Below, in pieces: positions 18,256-33,787 of a DNA stretch of 64,000 nt. Each line of letters begins with the position of its first letter. Position 1 is the first letter of the stretch. The stretch is taken from assembly GCA_022072095.1 (NCBI GenBank), contig JAJVIJ010000003.1:62001-126000 (forward strand). The letters are read 5' to 3'. This stretch comes from Rhodocyclaceae bacterium. GTDB lineage: Bacteria > Pseudomonadota > Gammaproteobacteria > Burkholderiales > Rhodocyclaceae. Under the pieces are notes generated by a model. It saw only the letters and a program-made list of their open reading frames with translations, did no database searches and had not been told where the DNA came from. The translations under genes and the position numbers were made by a program.

Positions 18256-18384
18256 CCACTTTCGAGCTGTTGCACCAGGCCGGGGAGCTGGATTCCGACC
18301 GATCCGGCCACCACCACGGATGAAGACGCCCCGTTCCGGATCGATTTGAGCGCGCGGATCGCCGCCTATCCGTCACCCGACCGG

Positions 18385-18412
18385 GTTGAAATACCCATGA
18401 GCCCCCCCATGT
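18385..18412 (+). promoter_or_regulatory. Heat-shock (sigma-32) promoter of clpB
   Basis: GTTGAAA (18385-18391), a 13-nt spacer and CCCCATGT (18405-18412) match the sigma-32 consensus CTTGAAA-N11-16-CCCCATNT with one mismatch in the -35. Transcription would begin near 18420, 24 nt before the clpB ATG at 18444. This rules out the upstream in-frame TTG at 18414 as the start. Confidence 0.75.
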
Positions 18413-18443
18413 CTTGGCTAGCGATACTGTCGGAGACGTTTTC

Positions 18444-21026
<2,583 letters not shown>

Positions 21027-21063
21027 AATCTGATCCGAATCAACTCTTCCGATACTCGTCGCA

Positions 21064-21093
21064 CTTGAATTGCCTCTCGACGCCGCCACATTC
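21064..21093 (+). promoter_or_regulatory. Possible sigma-32 promoter of hsp20 gene
   Basis: CTTGAAT (21064-21070), a 15-nt spacer and CCACATTC (21086-21093) resemble the heat-shock consensus with one mismatch in the -35 and one or two in the -10. It lies about 50 nt before the hsp20 start. Weaker than the clpB promoter, but in the expected place. Confidence 0.45.
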
Positions 21094-21145
21094 CATTGCA
21101 TAGGCGGATCGTCCGCAGAACTCAACCACAGACCAGGAGATCGAC

Positions 21146-23257
<2,112 letters not shown>

Positions 23258-23303
23258 GCGGCTCACCGGACGCGCATCGACGAACGAGTCTACGGAGAAC
23301 GAC

Positions 23304-24953
<1,650 letters not shown>

Positions 24954-25066
24954 TCAGGAACTTTTTTTGGACCCGGGGCATCTTACCGCGCAGATGGTGA
25001 CGAGCCGTCTCCCGCTTCACCTCCCTGAGCGGGTGCCTCGAGTCGATGCGAGTCGATCCAGGCATT

Positions 25067-25702
25067 TCACCCCCGGTGCGCCCCCCTTGTACCGGGGGTT
25101 TCTTTTTGTTCGGCCAGCCAGCCGAGCAGCGTCGCCTCGCATTCCTCGCGGCCGGTTTTCTTGAGGCTGGAGAACAGTTGCGCCGTGCAGCGATAGCCCT
25201 GCCTTGCAATCTCGGCCCGCGTCGCCGCCAGCATCGCCGCGGCCGCACCTCGCGCCAACTTGTCGGCCTTGGTCAGCAATAGATGCATCGGCTTGCCCGT
25301 CGGTGCAAACCAGGCGAGCAACTGTCTGTCCAGATTGGTCAGGGGACGCCGTGCATCCATGACCACGACCAGTCCGATCAGGCTGTGGCGTTCGGTCAGA
25401 TATCGCTCCAACAGCTCGCGCCAGCCCGCGCGCACGGCCTCGGGGACATCGGCATAGCCATATCCGGGGAGGTCGACGAGGTAGGCGTCGCCGCTCAGCC
25501 GGAAAAAATTGATCAGCTGGGTACGCCCCGGTGTCTTGCTGACGAACGCCAGCCGCACATGATCGGCGAGCGTGTTGATCGCGCTCGATTTCCCCGCATT
25601 GGAACGCCCGACGAAGGCGATCTCCCTGCCGCTTGCCGGCGGCAGGTCCTGGTAGCGTGCAACCGACAGCTCGAAATCGAGATTGCGGAATAGCTGATTC
25701 AT
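25067..25702 (-). CDS. engB: Ribosome biogenesis GTPase EngB (YihA/YsxC)
   Basis: 211 residues. Small essential GTPase of the TrmE-Era group acting in 50S assembly. G1 is GRSNAGKSS (32-40), G3 is DLPGYGYAD, G4 is TKAD. Start at ATG 25702 (MNQLFRNLDFELSVARYQDLP is the family N-terminus). The C-terminal residues after LLGWLAEQ (KETPGTRGAHRG) lie in a strong hairpin at the gene end and are not conserved-looking. Divergent from the cytochrome c4 gene. Confidence 0.95.
   Translation of the reverse strand: MNQLFRNLDFELSVARYQDLPPASGREIAFVGRSNAGKSSAINTLADHVRLAFVSKTPGRTQLINFFRLSGDAYLVDLPGYGYADVPEAVRAGWRELLERYLTERHSLIGLVVVMDARRPLTNLDRQLLAWFAPTGKPMHLLLTKADKLARGAAAAMLAATRAEIARQGYRCTAQLFSSLKKTGREECEATLLGWLAEQKETPGTRGAHRG
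25069..25107 (+). terminator. U-tailed hairpin antisense to the engB 3' end
   Basis: Perfect 9-bp stem ACCCCCGGT (25069-25077) and ACCGGGGGT (25091-25099) with a 13-nt loop, followed on the plus strand by TTCTTTTTG. It has full intrinsic-terminator form only for plus-strand transcription, yet no plus-strand gene lies upstream. On the engB strand the stem overlaps the stop codon but has no U-tract. Confidence 0.55.
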
Positions 25703-25903
25703 GGTCGATGGACGACCCGAGCTGCCCGTGACCCGCACGCTCCTGCGCGCGCGACACATCGAGAGCGTCTCTGGGCCGGGGGCTCTGAGGTAGAATTGAT
25801 CGTTTTACAACTCTGTCCGGATCCGGATCGCCCATGGCGCCGTTAACACGGCGGATGCCAAGAACAGAGACCGACCACATTATCCGATATCGAAGGCCAA
25901 CGT

Positions 25904-26578
25904 ATGAACAATTGGTGTCTGAACGTCTTTCGCAAATCACACCTCATTGCCACCCTTGCGTTGATCTCCGCAGCCAGCAGCCATGCGGCGGACTCGGCCA
26001 AGGCACCCGATTTGACCAAGGCCCGCCAGATTGCCGAAACGGTGTGCGCCGCCTGCCACAGTGCCGACGGCAACAGCACGGGTCCGGCCAACCCCAAACT
26101 GGCCGGCCAGATTCCGGAGTACCTGCACAAGCAATTGCGCAACTTCAAAGGCTTGGACGGCAAGGATAATGCGCGCCAGACTGGCGGCCAGGCCGGAGTC
26201 ATGGTCGGCATGGTCGCAGCCCTGGGCGAGCAGGATTTGCAGACACTCGCGATTTACTATGGTGGCCAGACCCTCAAACCCGAAAAGGTTTCCGGCAAGC
26301 GGGAGGATCTGGACCTCGGACAGCGCCTGTGGCGCGCCGGCGACATGTCGAAGGGACTGCCGGCCTGCGCCGGCTGTCATGGCCCGACCGGTGCCGGCCT
26401 GCCCTCGCAATACCCACGTCTGTCGGGTCAGTTCGCCGCATACACCGAGGCACAACTGAAGCTGTTCCGCAACGGCGAGCGCAGCAATGACCCGAACCGC
26501 ATGATGCGCACCATCGCCGCAAAAATGTCAGATGCCGAGATCAAGGCGGTCGCTGATTACGCAGCGGGCTTGCGTTGA
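25904..26578 (+). CDS. Di-heme cytochrome c4
   Basis: 224-residue periplasmic electron carrier with a signal peptide ending near HAAD (residues 1-29) and two class I heme domains: CAACH at 48-52 and CAGCH at 155-159. Distal ligand methionines are likely in GGQAGVMVGM and RMMRTIAAKM. The two-domain form is typical of cytochrome c4 delivering electrons to cbb3-type oxidases. ATG 25904 with GAAGG upstream. A terminator follows, and then the System II cytochrome maturation genes resB and ccsB, which would attach its hemes. Confidence 0.95.
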   Translation: MNNWCLNVFRKSHLIATLALISAASSHAADSAKAPDLTKARQIAETVCAACHSADGNSTGPANPKLAGQIPEYLHKQLRNFKGLDGKDNARQTGGQAGVMVGMVAALGEQDLQTLAIYYGGQTLKPEKVSGKREDLDLGQRLWRAGDMSKGLPACAGCHGPTGAGLPSQYPRLSGQFAAYTEAQLKLFRNGERSNDPNRMMRTIAAKMSDAEIKAVADYAAGLR

Positions 26579-26721
26579 GCGCATGGCGCAGTTTGCGTAG
26601 GCGCCAACGGCCCATAGTTGGGCTGGAAATCGGCTCGGTTCTCGCTGGAACATGGATCGAGCCCGCGTCACGCTTGGTGACGACCACCATCCGATCCGTA
26701 CCGTTCGATCGCTGATGTGAG

Positions 26722-26750
26722 AGGGGGGCTGCGCCACCCCTTCTTTATTT
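26722..26750 (+). terminator. Terminator after cytochrome c4
   Basis: Stem AGGGG-GGC (26722-26729) pairs with GCC-A-CCCCT (26733-26741) around a TGC loop with one bulged A, followed by TCTTTATTT. It lies 144 nt after the cytochrome c4 stop and just before resB, so resB may also depend on read-through. Confidence 0.6.
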
Positions 26751-26762
26751 CTCCCTGCATCC

Positions 26763-28853
26763 GTGCCACGCACCCGGTCCCACCGACAAACCCTGCGCAG
26801 CCCTCTCGCGGCGATCTTCGAACTGCTCAGCTCGATGCGGTTCGCCGTGAGCCTGCTCGCGATCATCGCGATCGCCTCGATCATCGGCACTGTGCTGAAG
26901 CAGAACGAGCCTTACAACAACTACCTCAATCAGTTCGGGCAGTTCTGGTTTCCGTTGTTCGAAATTTTCGGGCTGTATTCGGTCTATGGCTCCGGCTGGT
27001 TCCTGCTGCTGCTTGCCTTCCTGGTGATATCCACCAGTGCCTGCCTGATCCGGCAGACGCCGGGCATCCTGCGCGAGATGAGAGGCTTCCGCGAACACGC
27101 CCAGGAAATTTCGCTGCGGCAATTCGGCCTGCACATCGAGTTGGACTACCGCGGCACGCGCGAGGCCCTGACGCCGGTGTTGGCAGCATATTTGCGGGAA
27201 CACGGCTACCGTTTTCGCAGCAACCTGCGCTCGGGCGCCACGCTGTTCGCGGCGAAGTCGGGAAGCTGGCATCGAACGGGCTATTGGCTTGCCCATGGTG
27301 CGATCGTCACGATCTGTCTGGGTGGCTTGGCGGACGGCAACCTGCCGCTAAAGCTGCGGCTGCTGCTTGGCGACAAGGTGGTGACGCAAGGAAACCAGGC
27401 GATCAGCGCGATCCCGGAGTCGGCGCGCTTGGGGCCGGACAACCCTAGCTTTCGCGGCAATCTGTTCATTCCGGAAGGCCAGTCGCAATCCCTCGCGGTG
27501 CTCAACGTCCGCGACGGCATCCTGTTGCAGGAACTGCCGTTCGCCGTGTCGCTCAAGCGCTTCGTCATCGACCACTATGCCACAGGCGCACCCAAGCGTT
27601 TCGCCTCGGAAATCCTGCTGACGGACCGGGCCACCGGCCAAAGTTTCGAACGCGTCGTCGAAGTCAACCACCCCGTGACCTACCGCGGCATCACGCTCTA
27701 CCAAGCCAGTTTCGACGACGGCGGCACCCGCCTGAACCTTGTCGTCCAGCCCTTGGGCAAGATGACCGACACGCCGCGCGGCGCCGCCGATACCCTGGTC
27801 GGCGTGGTCGGCGAATCGGGTCGACATGGCGACTACACCATCGAATTCACCGGCTTCAGGGCACTGAATGTCGAACCGCTGGATTCAGAGCCGACGCAGA
27901 CCAAGCCGCTGCGCGAGCGCTTCGCGGAGCGCTTCGCCGGCTCAGGACGCAACGCGGACCAGCGCCGCATGGCCAATGTCGGCCCGAGTTTCAGCTACAA
28001 GCTGCGCGACACCAGTGGGCAGGCGAAGGAGTTCAACAATTACATGTTTCCGGTTTCCATTCAGGGGCGCTGGTGGCTGCTCACCGGGGTCCGTGAAAAC
28101 CCGAACGAGCCCTTCCGTTACCTGCGTCTGCCGCTGGACGCAGACGGCCGTATCGACACCTTCGTGGCGATGCGCACGCGCCTGCTCGACCCCGGCCAGC
28201 ACCGATCCATCGCGCAGACCTTCGCCCGTCGCTCGCTGCCCAGCGGGACGACATCCGAAACCGTACAGACCCGACTCGCCGACACTGCGCAGCGTACCCT
28301 GCAGTTGTTCGCAGAACAGGGCTTCGACTCGGTGGGTCGCTTCATCGAAGCCAATGTTCCGTCCGCAGAGCGCGAGCAAGCGGCAGAGGTGTTTGTCAAG
28401 TTGCTCGAGGGCTGCGCCTGGCAGGCATTGATCGACGCCCATGCGGCGCTGGGCCGACCGGCACCGACCACCGAAGCGGACACCGCGGCATTCCTTCGCG
28501 CCACGCTTACCGCGATGAGCGATAGCCTGCACTATCCGGCGCCATTCTGGCTGCAACTTTCCGGCTACGACGAGGTCAAGGCCAGCGTGCTGCAGGCCAC
28601 GCGCTCGCCAGGGATGACCCCGGTGTTCCTCGGCTGCGCGCTGCTCACCGTCGGTGTGCTGATCATGCTCTATGGCCGCGAACGCCGTCTGTTCCTGCTG
28701 GTCCAGGATGGAGGTAAGCTGTTGGTGGCGATGAGCGCGCATCGCAAGTCGCTTGCGCTCGCAGCCGAATTTCGCGAACACTCGCAAGGGATCGCCCGCC
28801 TCGCCAACTCCGGGTTCGATGGTAGCGGACCGACTCGGGCAGCTGACGTTTGA
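26763..28853 (+). CDS. resB: Cytochrome c biogenesis protein ResB (Ccs1)
   Basis: 696 residues. Membrane component of the System II heme-handling complex with CcsB. Transmembrane helices lie near residues 20-45, 60-90, 175-195 and close to the C-terminus (GMTPVFLGCALLTVGVLIMLYGRERR). The large periplasmic domain between the last two has FAVSLKRFVIDHYATGAPKRFAS and YRGITLYQASFDDGGT. The GTG start at 26763 lacks a clear ribosome site, but N-terminal homology (FELLSSMRFAVSLL) begins only 20 residues in. Followed by ccsB after 3 bp. Confidence 0.92.
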   Translation: MPRTRSHRQTLRSPLAAIFELLSSMRFAVSLLAIIAIASIIGTVLKQNEPYNNYLNQFGQFWFPLFEIFGLYSVYGSGWFLLLLAFLVISTSACLIRQTPGILREMRGFREHAQEISLRQFGLHIELDYRGTREALTPVLAAYLREHGYRFRSNLRSGATLFAAKSGSWHRTGYWLAHGAIVTICLGGLADGNLPLKLRLLLGDKVVTQGNQAISAIPESARLGPDNPSFRGNLFIPEGQSQSLAVLNVRDGILLQELPFAVSLKRFVIDHYATGAPKRFASEILLTDRATGQSFERVVEVNHPVTYRGITLYQASFDDGGTRLNLVVQPLGKMTDTPRGAADTLVGVVGESGRHGDYTIEFTGFRALNVEPLDSEPTQTKPLRERFAERFAGSGRNADQRRMANVGPSFSYKLRDTSGQAKEFNNYMFPVSIQGRWWLLTGVRENPNEPFRYLRLPLDADGRIDTFVAMRTRLLDPGQHRSIAQTFARRSLPSGTTSETVQTRLADTAQRTLQLFAEQGFDSVGRFIEANVPSAEREQAAEVFVKLLEGCAWQALIDAHAALGRPAPTTEADTAAFLRATLTAMSDSLHYPAPFWLQLSGYDEVKASVLQATRSPGMTPVFLGCALLTVGVLIMLYGRERRLFLLVQDGGKLLVAMSAHRKSLALAAEFREHSQGIARLANSGFDGSGPTRAADV

Positions 28854-28856
28854 AGG

Positions 28857-30008
28857 ATGGCCATGGATATCGCCGACACCCCGATCAACCCGGATTCGAG
28901 ATCACGCCTGGCAAGCCCTGGCCGCTGGGCGTATGCATTGGTCCTTGCCTTCGGCACGATCGTGACGCTGGTCCGCTATGGCGAACACATGGATGGCTTT
29001 GAACTCGCCATCCTCGTCGGCACTACCCTCACGCTGGCCGCGCTGGGCTGGCATTGGTTGGCGAGCGCCGCCCTGACGCTCGTCAGCGGCGCACTCGCGC
29101 TCCTGGCCATCGATCTCTATCGTGGCGACCTCGCCCGCGCTGAACAGGTGTTTGCCTTGAAATACCTGCTCGCCAGCCAGAGCGCGATCGGCTGGATGAG
29201 CATGTTGTTCCTGATGGCCACGGCTGCTTACTGGATTGGATTGCTGGCCCGCTCGCCTTTCGCCTCGGCCGTCGGCCGAGGACTGACCTGGGCCGCGAGC
29301 GCGCTGGGCACGGCGGGCCTGCTGGCGCGCTGGCACGAGAGCTATCTGATTGCGCCGGACTATGGCCACATTCCGATCAGCAACCTGTACGAGGTGTTCG
29401 TGCTGTTCTGCCTGATCACCGCGCTATTGCATCTGTATTACGAAGGCCGTTACCCATCGCGCAATCTCGGCGCGTTCACGCTGCTGGTGATCTCGGCCGC
29501 AGTCGGCTTTCTGATGTGGTATGCGCTGGAACGTGGTGCGCACGAAATTCAACCCTTGATCCCGGCCCTGCAGAGCTACTGGATGAAAATCCACGTGCCG
29601 GCCAACTTTGTCGGCTATGGCGCATTCGCGCTGGCGGCGATGGTCGCCGTTGCGCTGCTGCTCGCCGGACGCGGTGTCTTGGCACCCCGCCTCCCCTCTG
29701 TACAGGTACTGGACGAACTGATGTACCGGGCCATCGCGATCGGATTCGCGTTCTTCACGCTGGCCACGATACTGGGCGCACTGTGGGCCGCCGAAGCCTG
29801 GGGGACTTACTGGCAATGGGACCCCAAAGAGACCTGGGCACTGATCGTCTGGCTGAATTACGCCGCCTGGTTGCACCTCCGTCTGACACGGGGTCTGCGC
29901 GGATCCGTGTTGGCTTGGTGGGCATTGGGAGGTCTGCTGGTGACCAGTTTCGCGTTCCTGGGTGTCAACATGTTTCTGTCGGGGCTGCACTCTTACGGTT
30001 CGCTGTAA
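28857..30008 (+). CDS. ccsB: Cytochrome c synthase subunit CcsB/CcsA (heme handling protein)
   Basis: 383-residue polytopic membrane protein. The tryptophan-rich WWD motif reads AWGTYWQWDPKETWALI and is flanked by histidines in LARWHESY and the MKIHVPANFVGYG helix. This domain presents heme to apocytochrome CXXCH sites at the periplasmic face. Together with ResB it makes a complete System II, usual in betaproteobacteria. A second in-frame ATG at 28863 has GAAGGA upstream and could be the true start. Confidence 0.94.
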   Translation: MAMDIADTPINPDSRSRLASPGRWAYALVLAFGTIVTLVRYGEHMDGFELAILVGTTLTLAALGWHWLASAALTLVSGALALLAIDLYRGDLARAEQVFALKYLLASQSAIGWMSMLFLMATAAYWIGLLARSPFASAVGRGLTWAASALGTAGLLARWHESYLIAPDYGHIPISNLYEVFVLFCLITALLHLYYEGRYPSRNLGAFTLLVISAAVGFLMWYALERGAHEIQPLIPALQSYWMKIHVPANFVGYGAFALAAMVAVALLLAGRGVLAPRLPSVQVLDELMYRAIAIGFAFFTLATILGALWAAEAWGTYWQWDPKETWALIVWLNYAAWLHLRLTRGLRGSVLAWWALGGLLVTSFAFLGVNMFLSGLHSYGSL

Positions 30009-30104
30009 CTGGAACGCCCGGGCGGCGGGTCGCGGCTGCGTTACACTCGCACTCACTCCACAGTTCACACGCCCGTATCGCCTGCGGCGTACCGCTGTCT
30101 GCCC

Positions 30105-31385
30105 ATGGTTCCAAACCTAACCACCTCGCTGTCAGGACCACTGCTCGATCTGGAGCGCTCGATTCTGTCGAACATGACCGACATCGAGCAGTATTTCCGG
30201 ACGCAATGGCTGGAATTGTCGCCACCGTTCTACTGTTCGGTGGATCTGAGAAACAGCGGTTTCAAGATCGCGCCCGTGGACACCAACCTGTTCCCGGGCG
30301 GGTTCAACAACCTGTCCGGCGCCGTCCTGCCGCTGTGCATTCAGGCGGCGATGGCCGCTGTCGAGCGCATTTGCCCGGATGCCAAGAGACTGCTGTTGAT
30401 CCCCGAGAGCCATACCCGCAACCTCTTTTATCTCGAAAACGTCGCGCGCCTGGTCCGTATCCTTAGCCTCGCGGGCCTGAATGTCCGTCTCGGAACCCTG
30501 AATCCTGACATCACCGCACCAACGGTGGTCGAGTCTCGCGATGGCCAGGCGCTGACGCTGGAGCCACTGGTCAGACATGGCAGACGCCTAGGCCTGGAGA
30601 ATTTCGACCCCTGCGCGATCCTGCTCAACAATGATCTGTCGGCCGGGATTCCCGACGCGCTCAAGGGGCTGGAGGAGCAGATCATTCTGCCGCCACTGGT
30701 GGCCGGTTGGACCACACGTCGAAAATCGCGACACTTCGCCGCTTTCGATCAGGTGGCGCAGGAATTTTCCGAACTCTCCGGGCTCGACCCATGGTTGATC
30801 AATCCGGCGTTCGGCGTCTGCGCGGAGGTCGATTTTCATGCGCGACGGGGGGAGGAGTGTCTGGCCGCCAACGTCGATGCGCTGCTCACGAAGATTCGCG
30901 ACAAGTATCGGCAATATGGCATCGGCGAGCGCCCCTTCGTCGTCGTCAAGGCCGATGCCGGCACCTATGGCATGGGCATCATGATGGTATCGGACGCTGC
31001 GGACGTGGTCGGCCTGAACCGCCGCCAGCGCAACAAGATGTCGGTGGTGAAGGAAGGTCTGACCGTATCCGACGTCATCATCCAGGAAGGCGTGCACACC
31101 TTCGAATCCATCGAAGGGGCCGTTGCCGAACCGGTGGTCTATATGATAGACCGTTATGTGGTCGGCGGCTTCTATCGCATTCATGACGAACGAGGACGCG
31201 ACGAGAATCTGAACGCGCCGGGCATGCGTTTCAAGCCACTCGCCTTTGCGCAGGATTGCACGACACCGGAGCCGCGCATCCATCCCAATGACGCGCCCAA
31301 CCGGTTTTATGCCTACGGCGTCATCGCCCGGCTGGCACTGCTGGCCGCCGCGCGCGAGCTTGATGGCATGATGAACGCTCACTGA
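30105..31385 (+). CDS. gshA: Glutamate-cysteine ligase, proteobacterial type
   Basis: 426 residues. First enzyme of glutathione synthesis (Glu + Cys + ATP). It belongs to the proteobacterial type distinct from E. coli GshA, marked by VDLRNSGFKIAPVDTNLFPG, ILLNNDLSAGIP and DAGTYGMGIMMV. The N-terminal run LTTSLSGPLLDLERSIL is conserved in the family, which supports ATG 30105 even though no ribosome site is evident. gshB follows after 13 bp. Confidence 0.93.
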   Translation: MVPNLTTSLSGPLLDLERSILSNMTDIEQYFRTQWLELSPPFYCSVDLRNSGFKIAPVDTNLFPGGFNNLSGAVLPLCIQAAMAAVERICPDAKRLLLIPESHTRNLFYLENVARLVRILSLAGLNVRLGTLNPDITAPTVVESRDGQALTLEPLVRHGRRLGLENFDPCAILLNNDLSAGIPDALKGLEEQIILPPLVAGWTTRRKSRHFAAFDQVAQEFSELSGLDPWLINPAFGVCAEVDFHARRGEECLAANVDALLTKIRDKYRQYGIGERPFVVVKADAGTYGMGIMMVSDAADVVGLNRRQRNKMSVVKEGLTVSDVIIQEGVHTFESIEGAVAEPVVYMIDRYVVGGFYRIHDERGRDENLNAPGMRFKPLAFAQDCTTPEPRIHPNDAPNRFYAYGVIARLALLAAARELDGMMNAH

Positions 31386-31398
31386 GGCCTTGCACCCC

Positions 31399-32349
31399 AT
31401 GCGCCTGGGATTCATCCTCGACCCGCTGAACCAGCTCAAGCCGCGCAAGGATTCCTCGATCGCGATGATGCGGTCCGCCGCACGCCGCGGCGACAGCGTG
31501 CATGCGGCGATGCGCGACACGCTCGCCTGGCATGACGACCAGGTGTTTGCCGACTGGGTGAAGCTGGATCTCGTCGATGGCCCCGACTGGTATCGCGAAG
31601 GCGAGCACACGTACCAGCCCCTGCGCGACTTCGATGCGATCCTGATGCGCCAGGATCCGCCCTTCGATTTCGAGTACCTCACGGCCACCTGGCTGCTCGA
31701 GCGCGCCGCGATCGCCGGCGCGCTGATCTTCAACCATCCACGAGCCTTGCGCGATCATTCGGAAAAACTGGCCTTGACCGAGTTCTCGCACTTCGCGCCG
31801 CCGACGCTGGTCGCACGCGATCCGGTGCGAATCGGCGCGTGGATCGACGAGCAGGCCGACGTCGTCATGAAGCCGCTGGACGGCATGGGTGGCAGCTCGG
31901 TATTCCGCGTGCGCGCCGACGACCCCAATCGCAACGTCATCGTCGAAACGCTGACCGCGATGGGCCGGCGAACGGCAATGGTGCAGCGTTACATTCCGGA
32001 AATCAGCGCGGGCGACAAGCGCATCCTCATTCTGGGCGGACAAGTCGTGCCCTACGCGTTGGCGCGGATCCCGAAGGCCGGCGAATTGCGCGGCAACCTT
32101 GCGGCCGGAGGGACCGGCATTGTCCAAGCCCTGTCGGACCGCGACCGCGAGATCGCCACGGCGCTCGCGCCAATACTGTGGGCCCGCGGCCTGCTGGTGG
32201 TGGGGCTCGATGTCATCGGCGATTTCCTGACCGAGATCAACGTCACCAGCCCGACCGGCTTCGTCGAAATCACGCAGCAAACCGGCTTCGATGTCGCCGC
32301 GATGTGCATCGATGCCGTGTACGCGGCCGTCCAGGCCCGAAGCATTTGA
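31399..32349 (+). CDS. gshB: Glutathione synthetase GshB
   Basis: 316 residues, ATP-grasp enzyme joining gamma-glutamylcysteine and glycine. Motifs are the N-terminal FILDPLNQLKPRKDSSIAMM, ATP-binding MKPLDGMGGSSVFRV, the loop RYIPEISAGDKRILILGG, and metal/product site INVTSPTGFVEI. The ATG at 31399 is preferred over a TTG nine bases upstream. The apbE GTG starts directly after its stop, making a tight operon. Confidence 0.96.
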   Translation: MRLGFILDPLNQLKPRKDSSIAMMRSAARRGDSVHAAMRDTLAWHDDQVFADWVKLDLVDGPDWYREGEHTYQPLRDFDAILMRQDPPFDFEYLTATWLLERAAIAGALIFNHPRALRDHSEKLALTEFSHFAPPTLVARDPVRIGAWIDEQADVVMKPLDGMGGSSVFRVRADDPNRNVIVETLTAMGRRTAMVQRYIPEISAGDKRILILGGQVVPYALARIPKAGELRGNLAAGGTGIVQALSDRDREIATALAPILWARGLLVVGLDVIGDFLTEINVTSPTGFVEITQQTGFDVAAMCIDAVYAAVQARSI

Positions 32350-33402
32350 GTGACCCGGTCCACCCTCGCTCGCATCCTGCTGCCGTGTCTCTTCTTGGCT
32401 GTGCTGCTCGGTGCGTGCACGCCTGAGCCGCTGTTTCGTCGCGAAGCCTACCTCTTCGGCACGCGTATCGAGCTCTTGATCCACGCCGCGCCCTCGGCGC
32501 GCGCGGACGCCGGGGCCAGGGCGGTGCTGGCCGAGTTCGAGCGACTGCACCGCGAATGGCATGCCTGGGAGCCCAGTGCCTTGACGGCGCTCAATGCGAC
32601 TTTGCGCGCACGACAGACGGCAACCGTCTCGACCGAACTTGCGCAGTTACTGTCCACCTCGATCGAGATCTCGCGCCAGTCGGACGGCTTGTTCGAACCC
32701 GCACTCGGTGCGTTCGTCGCCGCCTGGGGCTTCCACACCAATCACTTCACACCGCGACGACCTGACCCGACGCTGATTCGGCAATTGCGCTCCGGCCGGC
32801 CGCGCATCACGGATCTGGAGATCGACGGCAATCACGTTCGCAGCCGTAACCCTAGTGTGCAGGTCGACCTTGGCGGCATCGCCAAGGGCTACGCGCTCGA
32901 TCGCGCGGCCGCAATTCTGAGGGCCACCGGCATCGACAACGCACTGATCAACATCGGCGGCAACATCCTTGCGCTCGGGCGCAGGGGCGAGCGCGCCTGG
33001 CGAGTCGGTATCCAGCATCCGCGCAGCAGCGAACCGCTGGGCAGTGTCGAACTGCAAGACGGTGAAGCCATCGGCACTTCCGGTGACTCGCAGCGTTATT
33101 TCGAACTGGGTGGCCGTCGCTATGGCCACATCATCGATCCGCGTACCGGTGAACCCGCGCAGGGCGCGATGCAGGTCACGGTGCTGATCGGTAGCGAGCA
33201 CGCGACGGATGGCGGTACCGGCCTCTGGTCCGACGCCGCCAGCAAGCCGCTGTTCCTCGCCTCTACGGAGCAATGGAAGGATGTCGCCGCCAGACTTCAG
33301 GTCACCCGTGCCTTGCGCATCGACGCATCGTCTCGACTCGAAATGACGTCGGCCATGGCTGCGCGCTTTCGGCCGGTGGAGAACGCTACAATGCCACGAT
33401 GA
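32350..33402 (+). CDS. apbE: FAD:protein FMN transferase ApbE (lipoprotein)
   Basis: 350 residues. Covalently attaches FMN to Thr/Ser of periplasmic flavoproteins such as Rnf/Nqr subunits. Lipoprotein leader with lipobox LLGAC (C23). ApbE marks are VDLGGIAKGYALDRAA, NIGGNILALG and the Mg/FAD-binding HIIDPRTG; a TDGGTGLWSDA segment follows, where the family usually has TADALATA-type sequence. GTG start immediately after the gshB stop. Its 3' end overlaps the EIIA gene by 4 bp, so it is translationally linked to unrelated PTS genes. No target flavoprotein is encoded nearby. Confidence 0.92.
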   Translation: MTRSTLARILLPCLFLAVLLGACTPEPLFRREAYLFGTRIELLIHAAPSARADAGARAVLAEFERLHREWHAWEPSALTALNATLRARQTATVSTELAQLLSTSIEISRQSDGLFEPALGAFVAAWGFHTNHFTPRRPDPTLIRQLRSGRPRITDLEIDGNHVRSRNPSVQVDLGGIAKGYALDRAAAILRATGIDNALINIGGNILALGRRGERAWRVGIQHPRSSEPLGSVELQDGEAIGTSGDSQRYFELGGRRYGHIIDPRTGEPAQGAMQVTVLIGSEHATDGGTGLWSDAASKPLFLASTEQWKDVAARLQVTRALRIDASSRLEMTSAMAARFRPVENATMPR

Positions 33403-33785
33403 TCGGGCTATTTCTCATCACTCATGGCAGCTATGGCGAAGCGCTGATCCAATGTGCCTGTCACGTGCTGAACAAGCGGCCACCGCAGCTGGCACAACTG
33501 GGGGTTTCAGGCCAGGATGACCCGCTGGATCTGCTGCCCACCGCGGTCTCGTGGAAAAATCTGGTCGATACCGGCGAAGGGGTCCTGATCCTTACCGACA
33601 TCTACGGTGCGACGCCCAGCAACCTGGCCGGCAAGCTGCTGCAACACGGGACCACCGAATGCGTGGCTGGTGTCAACCTGCCGATGTTGTTGCGCGCATT
33701 GACCTATCGCGAGCAGGGGATGGCCACCCTGCTCAAGCGAGCGTTGTCCGGAGGACGCGATGGCATCCTCCGCGTGAGGAATTGA
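33399..33785 (+). CDS. PTS EIIA component, mannose/sorbose family
   Basis: 128-residue cytoplasmic EIIA of the mannose-type (EIIA-Man) fold. The phosphorylated histidine is H9 in LITHGSYG, followed by LILTDIYGATPSNLA, a family signature. Start at ATG 33399 overlapping the apbE stop. No EIIB, EIIC or EIID gene follows; HPr and enzyme I come next. This suggests a regulatory relay rather than sugar uptake. Confidence 0.9.
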   Translation: MIGLFLITHGSYGEALIQCACHVLNKRPPQLAQLGVSGQDDPLDLLPTAVSWKNLVDTGEGVLILTDIYGATPSNLAGKLLQHGTTECVAGVNLPMLLRALTYREQGMATLLKRALSGGRDGILRVRN

Positions 33786-33787
33786 CC

